9,728 bases of DNA from Oleispira sp964022115 (lineage in GTDB: Bacteria; Pseudomonadota; Gammaproteobacteria; Pseudomonadales; Oceanobacteraceae): positions 1-9,728 of the forward strand of contig CAXIBC010000100.1 of the NCBI GenBank assembly GCA_964022115.1. Direction: 5' to 3'. Below, one piece after another: positions 1-6,742 of the stretch; position 1 is the first letter of the stretch, and the number at the start of each line of letters is the position of its first letter. The notes under the pieces are model-generated. The model was not told where the DNA came from and did no database searches. It saw nothing but the letters and a program-made list of their open reading frames with translations. Position numbers and translations under genes: made by a program.

Positions 1-1
1 G

Positions 2-46
2 GCATTTGAACAGCAGGCATTTGAACAGCAGGCATTTGAGCCGCAA
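2..46 (+). repeat. 15-bp tandem repeat, three copies, in frame in the heme oxygenase
   Basis: Units at 2-16 and 17-31 are identical (GCATTTGAACAGCAG); the unit at 32-46 is diverged (GCATTTGAGCCGCAA). They encode AFEQQ, AFEQQ, AFEPQ. The unit length is a multiple of three, so copy-number change would not shift the frame. The array may extend left of the window. Confidence 0.9.
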
Positions 47-454
47 GTCAGCAAGTACACTGGGCCTAGATATCGCCCTCGCTTGCCGGCGCTGCAAAAA
101 GAATTGCAGCAGTTACAGTTTAATCAGCAAGCACAGGATCGAGTAGAGCCGAGCCTAGGCCTTTATAAAATAGAATCGTTAGCGGCTTACTTGGGGGCTC
201 GCTATGTCTTAGATGGCAGCTGCCATGGGGCGAAATGGCTATTACCGCGTTTACAGCAAGGGTTAAATTCTGCACTGAGTGAGTGGGACTATTGGCAATT
301 GCTAGCCAGCATTCACCCTGACTGGGCTTCAATATGTCGAGCCATCGATGTTTATGATAATGCCTCGCGCGCGCAAGACGTTTTGATGACGACAGCCCAA
401 GGGACGTTTCGATTATTTATTCAGCAGCTTCAACAGCTGAGTGAGGTCGCATGA
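2..454 (+). CDS. bphO: Biliverdin-forming heme oxygenase, BphO-like (5' partial)
   Basis: The frame is open from the window edge, so the N-terminus, including the expected proximal heme-ligand His, lies outside; about 150 residues are visible. The family opens heme with O2 to give biliverdin, CO and iron in the cytoplasm. Family-like segments are RYRPRLPALQKEL and the central helix LAAYLGARYVLDGSCHGAKW, which matches the LGALYVLEGSxLGG pattern of bacterial heme oxygenases. The helix reads GSCHGAK where GSxLGGR is usual. The stop overlaps the phytochrome start by ATGA (451-454), so the two are translationally coupled, and biliverdin is the chromophore of the downstream protein; this context strongly supports the call. 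The TTG at 83 is an internal codon rather than a start, because the family fold needs the upstream part. An in-frame five-residue tandem repeat (AFEQQ) lies at the left edge. Overall similarity is moderate. Confidence 0.78.
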   Translation, partial: AFEQQAFEQQAFEPQVSKYTGPRYRPRLPALQKELQQLQFNQQAQDRVEPSLGLYKIESLAAYLGARYVLDGSCHGAKWLLPRLQQGLNSALSEWDYWQLLASIHPDWASICRAIDVYDNASRAQDVLMTTAQGTFRLFIQQLQQLSEVA

Positions 455-3258
455 ATAAAGGCCCTTTTGGCAACTGCAAGCAAGCCGCTTTACATCAAAT
501 TCAGCAGATTCAAAGCTATGGTGGCTTGATCGCGATCGATAAGCGTAGCCATATCATTATTGGGGTCAGTAGTAATATCGAATACTTTATCGGTAAAGAT
601 CCTCAGCAGTTACAAGGGCAGCCTTGGACATCGGTATTAACGCCGAATATGGTGAACTCTATGTTCCTACCTGAGGAGCGAGATACCAGCATTGCTCAGG
701 TCATGCAGGCGCAACTCAACGGCCAATTGCTGGAAGTATCGAACCACTGCGTCGAACATTATTGCCTAGTAGAAATGGAGCTCGCTAGCAGCGCCAGTCA
801 TGTCAACTCATTCAGCCTAAAAACAGATTTTCTGAAGCGCTTAAGCCAAACCGCAGGGGTATTAGCCAGCGCGAAACTGGTTATGAATGAAATTGCTAAT
901 TACATCGATTTTGATCGTGTCATGCTTTATCGTTTTTTACCCGACTGGCATGGGGAGGTGGTAGCAGAGAGAAATAAACCCGGTATTGAAGGCTTTTTAG
1001 GTTTGCACTTTCCAGAAAGTGATATTCCTGCCAATGCGCGACGACTATTTACCCTCAATTTACAGCGCTTAATTGCCGATGTGAATAGCCCTGCGGTAGC
1101 CGTTGAGCTTTTTTCTCCAGAGGCTAGCCTAGATTTGACTTGGGCGCAGTTGCGGGCGGTTCATCCGGTTCATATTCAGTATTTAAAAAATATGGGGGTA
1201 GAAGCCTCATTCAGCCTTTCCATAGTATGCGGAGGCAAGTTATGGGGGATGATCGCTTGCCACCACCTTGAACCTAAAATGCTCAACCTCAGCCAGCGTC
1301 AGCATTGCGAAGAGCTCGTTAGGATCAGTGCCTTGCATATGAATAGTGAAATGTCTTCACTGTTAGAGCAAAAAAGGGGTGGCTATCGTATTGCCCTGTC
1401 TGAAATACGAGGGGCCATTAATACCCAAACCAAAGGCTTCAATGCAATCAATGGCCATATTAACGAATTAAGACATTTATTTAATGCCGATGGCATTTGG
1501 CATTATTTTGAAGGTCGTGATTACCTGAGTGGTAACGTGCCGGATAATGTCAGCTTAAGCTTGTTAAAAAACTGGGTCGATTCACTCGATCATAACCAGG
1601 TCAGTTCAATTCATAGCATTCCGGATGACCTAGCCAAATCCCCAGCCTTAATCAGGTTTTGTAGTGGCTTATTGCATATCCCGTTGAATAAAGACGACTT
1701 CATTCTTGTTATGCGTCAAGAGCAAGTCGAAACTGTGCAATGGGCAGGAAAGCCACATACGTTCGCAGCAGAAAACGAATCTGTGCTGGCACTGACCCCA
1801 CGTTCTTCATTTAACATCTGGTCGCAAGAGCTGAAAGGGCAAAGTCACCCTTGGCATATTCTTGAGATAGAATCGGCTCAAGTCTTAAGGACTGAATTGA
1901 TCGAATACCTTGAACAAAGCGAAATCGAGGCTATGGCATTAACCGATCCTTTAACTGGGCTCGCTAACCGCCTTTTATTCGAACGCCAGCTTGAGAAATC
2001 GTTGAAACATGCGATTGAAGAAGACCAGATGTTCGCTGTATATATGATCGATCTGGATCACTTCAAACCGATCAACGATACCATGGGTCATGCTGCCGGT
2101 GACGAAGTACTGGTACAGGTCAGTCGACGCATGAGCGACTTATTACGCGATGAAGATACGGTAGCCCGCTTGGGTGGGGATGAGTTTGCGGTGATTTTAA
2201 ATACCGTTCACGACCAGGACGCGGTAGATGACATAGCACAGCGGATCTTGAAAGAAATTAAATCCCCAATCCAAATAGCAGGTCAAAAAGTGGTTATTGG
2301 CGCCAGTATTGGGGTCTCTATATGCCCTCTGGACGCCGCCACCCAAGCAGAGTTGATGGCGGATGCCGACATGGCGCTATATGAAGTCAAGAAGGAAGGG
2401 CGCAACGGCTTTAAGCGATTCGAGCGCAGCATGATGTCGGATAAGCAGGCATTAGAAAGTAACCGTGCCTTGATCGAAGCGGCCTTTAGCGAAAATCAGT
2501 TTGAATTACGCTACCAACCTTTAGTCGATGTTAGAGGCCATACGCTACTTGGCTTTGAAGCGTTTTGTATTTGGAACCATCCGACAGAAGGATGCTTAAA
2601 TGCGCAAGACTATGTGGAACTGATTGAACGTAATCAGCTTGCCATACAGTGGGCAGAGTGGGGCTTGAGAGCATTATTCTCACAATATCAGCAATGGTTT
2701 CGAGGCGGATTGAACCTTGTGCCATTAAGCTTAAACTTGACCGCAAAACAATTTTTGAACCTAGATATTAGTGGTTTATGTCATGACCTAGCGCAAGAGT
2801 ACCAGGTGGGGGCGTCTTGGTTGCGCTTAGATGTGGATGAGCAAGCACTGATTATGAGTTCTCGTCGTGCGGAAGAAAAAATCAATAAGCTTAGTGAGCA
2901 AGGCATTTTGGTTAATATCGACCATTTTGGCCGTGGCCTCGTCTCTTTAAGACAATTGACGGAATTAAAGATCCACGCCATTAAAATAACCAGTCGCTTT
3001 CTTAATACCAGCACTCTTAATACCCACAAAGGTAAGCGTGAGCTGGACATTCAAATAGCCATCTTTAAATCCATTAGCAAAATTATGAATGTACCGCTGA
3101 TAATGACGCAAATTGAGGACATGGCGACCCTAGAAAAAGTGAAGCAGCAGGGAATTAACCATGTGCAAGGTTATATCACCGCCGATTTAATGACAGTAGA
3201 TGAGGCAACTGAATGGTTATGCCATCCCGCTGAATGCATTGAAAATACGGGTATCTAG
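451..3258 (+). CDS. bphP: Bacteriophytochrome with GGDEF and degenerate EAL domains
   Basis: A 935-residue cytoplasmic red/far-red photoreceptor. The domains are PAS (about 1-110) with Cys9 at the biliverdin-attachment position, and GAF (about 125-305) with DRVMLYRF (Tyr160), PESDIP (188-193, Asp191), His241 and ACHH (269-272). PHY (about 310-490) carries the tongue motif PRSSF (450-454). Next come a linker helix, GGDEF (about 495-660) and EAL (about 680-925). The GGDEF domain has an intact GGDEF (575-579), metal-site residues around D534/N542/D543 and an RxxD inhibitory site (566-569), so it should make c-di-GMP. The EAL keeps Glu703 (EAF), Asn762, Asp824, Lys845 and Gln906. It has His825 where the second Asp of DDFG is expected, Thr886 for the Glu of the EGVE motif, and Asp794 for another Glu, so phosphodiesterase activity is doubtful. 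The ATG overlaps the heme oxygenase stop, with GAGG at 443-446. Confidence 0.95.
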   Translation: MNKGPFGNCKQAALHQIQQIQSYGGLIAIDKRSHIIIGVSSNIEYFIGKDPQQLQGQPWTSVLTPNMVNSMFLPEERDTSIAQVMQAQLNGQLLEVSNHCVEHYCLVEMELASSASHVNSFSLKTDFLKRLSQTAGVLASAKLVMNEIANYIDFDRVMLYRFLPDWHGEVVAERNKPGIEGFLGLHFPESDIPANARRLFTLNLQRLIADVNSPAVAVELFSPEASLDLTWAQLRAVHPVHIQYLKNMGVEASFSLSIVCGGKLWGMIACHHLEPKMLNLSQRQHCEELVRISALHMNSEMSSLLEQKRGGYRIALSEIRGAINTQTKGFNAINGHINELRHLFNADGIWHYFEGRDYLSGNVPDNVSLSLLKNWVDSLDHNQVSSIHSIPDDLAKSPALIRFCSGLLHIPLNKDDFILVMRQEQVETVQWAGKPHTFAAENESVLALTPRSSFNIWSQELKGQSHPWHILEIESAQVLRTELIEYLEQSEIEAMALTDPLTGLANRLLFERQLEKSLKHAIEEDQMFAVYMIDLDHFKPINDTMGHAAGDEVLVQVSRRMSDLLRDEDTVARLGGDEFAVILNTVHDQDAVDDIAQRILKEIKSPIQIAGQKVVIGASIGVSICPLDAATQAELMADADMALYEVKKEGRNGFKRFERSMMSDKQALESNRALIEAAFSENQFELRYQPLVDVRGHTLLGFEAFCIWNHPTEGCLNAQDYVELIERNQLAIQWAEWGLRALFSQYQQWFRGGLNLVPLSLNLTAKQFLNLDISGLCHDLAQEYQVGASWLRLDVDEQALIMSSRRAEEKINKLSEQGILVNIDHFGRGLVSLRQLTELKIHAIKITSRFLNTSTLNTHKGKRELDIQIAIFKSISKIMNVPLIMTQIEDMATLEKVKQQGINHVQGYITADLMTVDEATEWLCHPAECIENTGI

Positions 3259-3332
3259 GTTAAAAATAGCCATTAGTTTCTGGGGAAATTAGAAGAAAAA
3301 TCAAAAAAAGTTAAAAAAATTAATAAAAAGGG

Positions 3333-3358
3333 GGAATAAACTCATGACTGCTCCGTTA
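3333..3358 (+). promoter_or_regulatory. Putative ECF-sigma promoter for the secreted low-complexity protein
   Basis: A -35-like GGAAT (3333-3337, extended GGAATAAA) and a -10-like CGTTA (3354-3358, extended CCGTTA) are separated by 16 bases. The same GGAATAAA-N12-CCGTTA arrangement occurs before the ECF sigma gene. The start codon lies 33 bases beyond the -10. A strongly A-rich stretch (about 3287-3330) sits just upstream and could act as an UP element. GGAA-type -35 elements are usual for ECF sigmas; assignment to the local sigma is inference. Confidence 0.68.
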
Positions 3359-3391
3359 ATATCCTGAAGACTTTAATAACGGAGAAACATT

Positions 3392-4138
3392 ATGAAACAT
3401 ACTTACCTTATTCCTGTAGTTTTAACCTGTGCATCAATGCTTACTTTTAATGTACCGCAGGCGGCCAATGTTGAGCTTCAAGTTGATAGCGCCATAGCCG
3501 TTAATGCCAACCAAGATGGCAGTGCCGATGCCAGTGCAAATAGTAATGCTAGCGCAAACAGTGATACGAATAGCAATACAAACAGCAATACAAACAGCAA
3601 TACAAATAGCGATAAAAATAGCGATGCTAGAGCTAACCAGACTGCTGACAATAATAGCCGTGCTAATACAAGTGCCAAAGGCAGCATAAAAGTACAGGCT
3701 TCTACAGAGTCAGCCTCTTCTGCAAATTCACGTCTGCGCCAAGATGCTAATGCCAGCCAAGAGCGAGCGACGGCGACTCAGCAGGCTATTATCGAGTCGG
3801 GTGCGGCAGCTTCTAGTTCTGCCCAAGTCAAAGGTGAAGCGGCGGTTAATGCCAGTACTGACCTTGGGGCCCGCGCTGCCGCACGTACTGAAAGTGAAGT
3901 GAATGCCAGTGCCAATAAAGGCCGAGCTATGGCGAATCAAGCGGCTGCGAGCGCGCAAGCGAATGGTTCTGCCACAAGCCAAGCTGTATTAGCAACGGAT
4001 GCGAGCATTCAAGGTTCAGTATCACAGAGTATCGATGCGAGCATCACTCAGTCAGTGAATGACAGCATTCAAGGCAGCGTAGAGTCTTCGGTAGATGCCG
4101 CGGTAAAGGGTAGCATTGATTCTGCACTTGATCTGTAA
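3392..4138 (+). CDS. Secreted Ala/Ser/Asn-rich low-complexity repeat protein
   Basis: 248 residues, family not recognised. There is a Sec signal peptide at 1-24 or 1-25 (MKHTY, hydrophobic core, VPQAA cleavage area). The mature chain is composed mainly of Ala, Ser, Asn, Asp, Gln, Thr, Val and Gly, and I see no Phe, Trp, Tyr, His, Pro or Cys in it. About residues 41-98 form an Asn/Ser/Thr-rich stretch containing the tetrad repeat SDTN/SNTN/SNTN/SNTN/SDKN (57-76). The C-terminus (204-248) has Ile/Val/Leu at every fourth position over eleven tetrads, such as ASIQ GSVS QSID ASIT. It is probably disordered or a repetitive fibrous structure in the periplasm or outside the cell. GGAGA precedes the ATG by about six bases. 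A putative ECF promoter lies upstream and a hairpin terminator downstream. Clean signal peptide, RBS and terminator make it a real gene despite its composition; function unknown. Confidence 0.85.
   Translation: MKHTYLIPVVLTCASMLTFNVPQAANVELQVDSAIAVNANQDGSADASANSNASANSDTNSNTNSNTNSNTNSDKNSDARANQTADNNSRANTSAKGSIKVQASTESASSANSRLRQDANASQERATATQQAIIESGAAASSSAQVKGEAAVNASTDLGARAAARTESEVNASANKGRAMANQAAASAQANGSATSQAVLATDASIQGSVSQSIDASITQSVNDSIQGSVESSVDAAVKGSIDSALDL
3560..3619 (+). repeat. 12-bp tandem repeat in the low-complexity gene
   Basis: Five consecutive 12-base units start at 3560, 3572, 3584, 3596 and 3608. The units at 3572 and 3584 are identical (AGCAATACAAAC), the third differs by one base and the outer two are more diverged. 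They encode SDTN, SNTN, SNTN, SNTN, SDKN. Slippage here would change length in frame. Confidence 0.92.
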
Positions 4139-4152
4139 TTCGAGTACAATTT

Positions 4153-4176
4153 ATAAAGGGGCTGAGGCCCCTTTAT
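4153..4176 (+). terminator. Hairpin terminator after the low-complexity gene
   Basis: A perfect 10-bp inverted repeat, ATAAAGGGGC (4153-4162) and GCCCCTTTAT (4167-4176), flanks the loop TGAG, 14 bases after the stop codon. The stem is strong, but only a short T run lies within its 3' arm and no long U-tract follows. Termination is therefore likely but may be incomplete, allowing some readthrough into the barrel gene at 4267. Confidence 0.75.
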
Positions 4177-4266
4177 ACTCTGTAAATTTCCAGTTGCCAT
4201 TAGACATACCCAACAAGATCGCAGCTACTTCCATAGGTAAGAAGCGATACAATATATGAGGTTATT

Positions 4267-5229
4267 ATGAAACTTTTCCCGACCCCTCTCTTTTTAGCAC
4301 TTACACTGATCAGCACTTCTTTATCGGTATCCGCTGCGGATTCTTTAACTTGGTCAGGCTCAGTGACGGCAGAACGCGAACATGATTCGTCGGTAGGCTT
4401 GGATCAGGTTGATGATGTGAGCCGTGAAAGTGATTATTCAAAGCAATTAAAAGCGGCATTGGGAATGAAGTGGCAAGCCACTAAAAATTGGCAGCTTGCG
4501 ACGAGCTTGCAAGGAAAAAATAAGGTATACGATCAATTTTCTGAATACGACCTTAATCAGCAGCACCTTACTTTATCCACCAAATACAGCTATGCCGGTA
4601 CAGGTTATAGCTATCGCTTTGATGGGGTAAAAGCGAAAATAGACGGTGATGACTTTTTAAACTTCAGCCAGTCTTCCCTAGCCATCGACCGATTAATTGA
4701 CTCAGAGGTTTATCTCCGGGCCTCGATATCAGCGAATAAAAAAGACTATATTGAACTTGATGATCGTGATGCCAAGGCCACCGTAGTCGGCTTGGATTCA
4801 ATGATGTTTTCTAATAATGGCAGCAGCCATGTCAGCCTGAATGTCAGTCTTGAAAATGAAACGGCGCAAGTCGAGTTATTCGATAATAATACCATTAATT
4901 TGAATAGCGCTTTTCAGCATAAATTTAAGCAGGCATATTTTCCAACAACCTTTGTAACGGGTGTGCGATTCTCTCGTAAAACCTACGAGAATTTCGATAT
5001 TGAAAGTGCTAATGACAATGGTGGTTTTCTAACAGGATGGCAGCCGCAAGAGGTGATCATAGAAAACCGAGTCGATATGCGTCTGCAATGGATGGCGAGC
5101 TTAGATATTGAGCTTACCGAGTGGTTAGGTTTATTGATTAAAACATCCTATGTTGATAATGATTCAAACTATGAAGCCGTAGTCTACGAAGAACAAGTAA
5201 CCAGCCTAGGTCTTAGTGCACGCTTTTAA
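4267..5229 (+). CDS. Probable outer-membrane beta-barrel protein
   Basis: 320 residues; the specific family is not recognised. A Sec signal peptide (about 1-24, ending SVSAA) is followed by a chain rich in alternating polar/hydrophobic stretches (for example QLATSLQGKNKVY, HLTLSTKYSYAG, HVSLNVSLENETAQVEL) separated by acidic, turn-like loops such as ELDDRDAK and IESANDNGG. The chain ends SLGLSARF, with the C-terminal Phe and alternating pattern of a BAM-recognised last strand. This argues for an integral outer-membrane barrel of moderate size with no large soluble domain. The RBS is GAGG (4258-4261), five bases before the ATG. It lies 128 bases after the low-complexity gene, beyond a hairpin, and I see no ECF-type promoter of its own. 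Its stop faces the protease stop with only 7 bases between. Transport, anchoring or structural roles are all possible. Confidence 0.78.
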   Translation: MKLFPTPLFLALTLISTSLSVSAADSLTWSGSVTAEREHDSSVGLDQVDDVSRESDYSKQLKAALGMKWQATKNWQLATSLQGKNKVYDQFSEYDLNQQHLTLSTKYSYAGTGYSYRFDGVKAKIDGDDFLNFSQSSLAIDRLIDSEVYLRASISANKKDYIELDDRDAKATVVGLDSMMFSNNGSSHVSLNVSLENETAQVELFDNNTINLNSAFQHKFKQAYFPTTFVTGVRFSRKTYENFDIESANDNGGFLTGWQPQEVIIENRVDMRLQWMASLDIELTEWLGLLIKTSYVDNDSNYEAVVYEEQVTSLGLSARF

Positions 5230-5236
5230 ACTCATA

Positions 5237-6634
5237 TTACCTGTTAGTAACAGACTGCTCGGCGATATAACCATCGCCATAAATGACATCGCGACCACTT
5301 TCCCCTAGGTCTTTGGTCATAGAGCGAAGGCTTGTAAGACTTTCTTGCAAGCCTTTTTTTTGCATCTGCAAGGCAATGGCGGCACTGATTACCGGAGCCG
5401 CCATGGAGGTACCACTTTCCATGCCCTCGCCACCCCCTGCTCGTAATGTCGTGACATTAACCCCGTGCGCGACGAAATCAATATGATGACCTCGGTTTGC
5501 CCAGCGATAGATGCGTTGATTTTTATCGACCGCGCTGACCGCGATCACGGAATCATAGGCGGCAGGAAAAAGCGGACGCGAGGCTGGCCCTGCATTGCCA
5601 GCGGCGGCGATTACCGCAATGCCTTGGGCGCGCATACGCTGTAATGCTTTAGCCAACAGTGTATTGGGTGGCCCAGCTAAACTCATATTAATCACCTTGA
5701 CGCGATTTTGTAACATCCACTCTAAGGCTTGTAATAATGCGATGGTCGGCGCCGATTGTGAATACGCATCTTTTTGATAAAAAACCGAAGCCGCATAAAC
5801 CCTTGCCTTGGGTAATAGTGGCGAAAAATCCTTGCCTTTACCAACCAACCTGCCTAATACCGCAGTCGCGTGAGCCATTGGTTCATGCATAGCATCATTA
5901 ATAAAACTTTTTGCCTGAATATCGAGCTGAGAAAAAGCTTCATGTTGGCGATCGATGGCGGTATCGATAATACCTATGTTAATGCCAATGCTCACAGGAT
6001 TTGAGCTTTGCCCAGTAGGAGTCTGTTGATCGATGCGAGTATTGGCAGCGATCATAGAGTTGATTGAGTTATCGCTAGCGGCTTGCGCGTCGTAGAGATG
6101 ATGACGCTCTAATACTTCAACCCCTAACGGCGCGAGTAAGTCAGTAAGGCGCTTCAAGTCGTCAAAGCGCTCTGTTACCTGAATGCGTACGGTATGCATT
6201 TGTAATAGAGGCAATTCGTTTGCGGCAATGACCTTGATCGGTAATGAGCCTAACTGCGCAACCTGATCGGCAGGGAGTAATAATAACCACTCTTGCTTAA
6301 TGGCCCGCCAGCCATGTTGCACGTTCACTTCGTTTAAGACTAGATGATTACTTTTATCGACAACGGCTATGCTGGCGAGATCTTTTATTAACGTATTGGC
6401 GTCGGGAATGTCGTTCAGTAGGGCATCTTCCCCGGTCGCGAGAATCGGTTCAAGAGATTGAAGTTGCTCGGCTGATAACTGTTCTGCTGGGTCGAACTGA
6501 ATAGGGTCGATAGGCAAGGTAAAAAGATCAAGCTGATCAGTGGGTAAAATATCATGCTCTAACATTTGAGCCTGGCTAGGCACAGTTATCGCGAATAAGC
6601 ACAAGGCTAAAATAAAACAGCGGTTCATCATCAT
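5237..6634 (-). CDS. Exported subtilisin-like S8 serine protease
   Basis: 465 residues from the first of three consecutive ATGs. A signal peptide (MMMNRC, core FILALCLFAITV, cleavage near SQA/Q) is followed by a propeptide-like region of about 180 residues without a recognised domain. The C-terminal peptidase domain then carries Asp224 (IIDTAID), His255 (AHATAV), oxyanion Asn347 (AAGNAGP) and Ser410 (SGTSMAAP). All catalytic positions are present, although the Asp and His motifs read DTA and HAT rather than DTG and HGT. There is no C-terminal autotransporter, PPC or sorting domain, so the mature enzyme should be periplasmic or released. The start was chosen because GGAGA (6638-6642) sits just before the triple ATG, whereas an upstream in-frame ATG at 6685 would overlap the putative promoter. 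It is transcribed divergently from the ECF sigma operon and carries a matching promoter motif. Its substrate is unknown. Confidence 0.92.
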   Translation of the reverse strand: MMMNRCFILALCLFAITVPSQAQMLEHDILPTDQLDLFTLPIDPIQFDPAEQLSAEQLQSLEPILATGEDALLNDIPDANTLIKDLASIAVVDKSNHLVLNEVNVQHGWRAIKQEWLLLLPADQVAQLGSLPIKVIAANELPLLQMHTVRIQVTERFDDLKRLTDLLAPLGVEVLERHHLYDAQAASDNSINSMIAANTRIDQQTPTGQSSNPVSIGINIGIIDTAIDRQHEAFSQLDIQAKSFINDAMHEPMAHATAVLGRLVGKGKDFSPLLPKARVYAASVFYQKDAYSQSAPTIALLQALEWMLQNRVKVINMSLAGPPNTLLAKALQRMRAQGIAVIAAAGNAGPASRPLFPAAYDSVIAVSAVDKNQRIYRWANRGHHIDFVAHGVNVTTLRAGGGEGMESGTSMAAPVISAAIALQMQKKGLQESLTSLRSMTKDLGESGRDVIYGDGYIAEQSVTNR

Positions 6635-6637
6635 ACA

Positions 6638-6642
6638 TCTCC
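6638..6642 (-). promoter_or_regulatory. Ribosome binding site that decides the protease start
   Basis: On the minus strand GGAGA lies 3, 6 and 9 bases before three consecutive ATGs (6634, 6631, 6628). The second and third have the better spacing. It excludes the upstream ATG at 6685 and places the signal peptide at the N-terminus. Confidence 0.75.
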
Positions 6643-6663
6643 AAACACTAGGTTGTGTTATAG

Positions 6664-6689
6664 AGACGTTTGGCAGGATAATCAATTCC
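6664..6689 (-). promoter_or_regulatory. Putative ECF-sigma promoter for the S8 protease
   Basis: Minus strand: GGAAT (6689-6685), 16-base spacer, CGTCT (6668-6664), then 29 bases to the first protease ATG. The -35 pentamer and the 16-base spacing match the motifs before the sigma gene and the low-complexity gene; the -10 differs in its last two bases (CGTCT versus CGTTA). Both CGTCT and CGTTA are plausible ECF -10 sequences. Confidence 0.62.
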
Positions 6690-6711
6690 TTATTTTATTT
6701 AGTATTTTTTT

Positions 6712-6737
6712 GGAATAAATGATCCTCTTGGCCGTTA
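6712..6737 (+). promoter_or_regulatory. Putative autoregulatory ECF-sigma promoter of the sigma operon
   Basis: GGAAT (6712-6716, extended GGAATAAA), 16-base spacer, CGTTA (6733-6737, extended CCGTTA). It is identical in both core elements and in spacing to the motif at 3333-3358, and it follows a T-rich stretch (about 6690-6711). Position before the sigma gene suggests autoregulation, which is common for ECF factors. It overlaps the ATG at 6719, which argues against that start. Confidence 0.68.
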
Positions 6738-6742
6738 AAGGG

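Noticed and set aside
3259..3275. Possible short stem after the phytochrome stop (GGTTA / TAGCC)
   Set aside because: Only five pairs with one wobble and no U-tract; too weak for a terminator.
3353..3382. Inverted repeat CCGTTA ... TAACGG overlapping the RBS of the low-complexity gene
   Set aside because: The left arm coincides with the putative -10, so it would lie upstream of the transcript start and could not form an mRNA hairpin. It could be an operator, but six bases is too little to claim.
3478..3687. Open frames in other phases and on the opposite strand over the low-complexity gene
   Set aside because: They are by-products of the repeated codons. The hydrophobic Leu/Val-rich minus-strand frame mirrors the repeat and has no RBS or context.
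4248..4253. TACAAT as a sigma-70 -10 before the barrel gene
   Set aside because: No acceptable -35 lies at 16-18 bases upstream, and the implied start would fall on the ribosome binding site.
5241..5253. Inverted repeat CTGTTA-G-TAACAG near the protease stop
   Set aside because: There is no room for a loop, it lies inside the protease coding end, and there is no T-tract; it is not a credible terminator.
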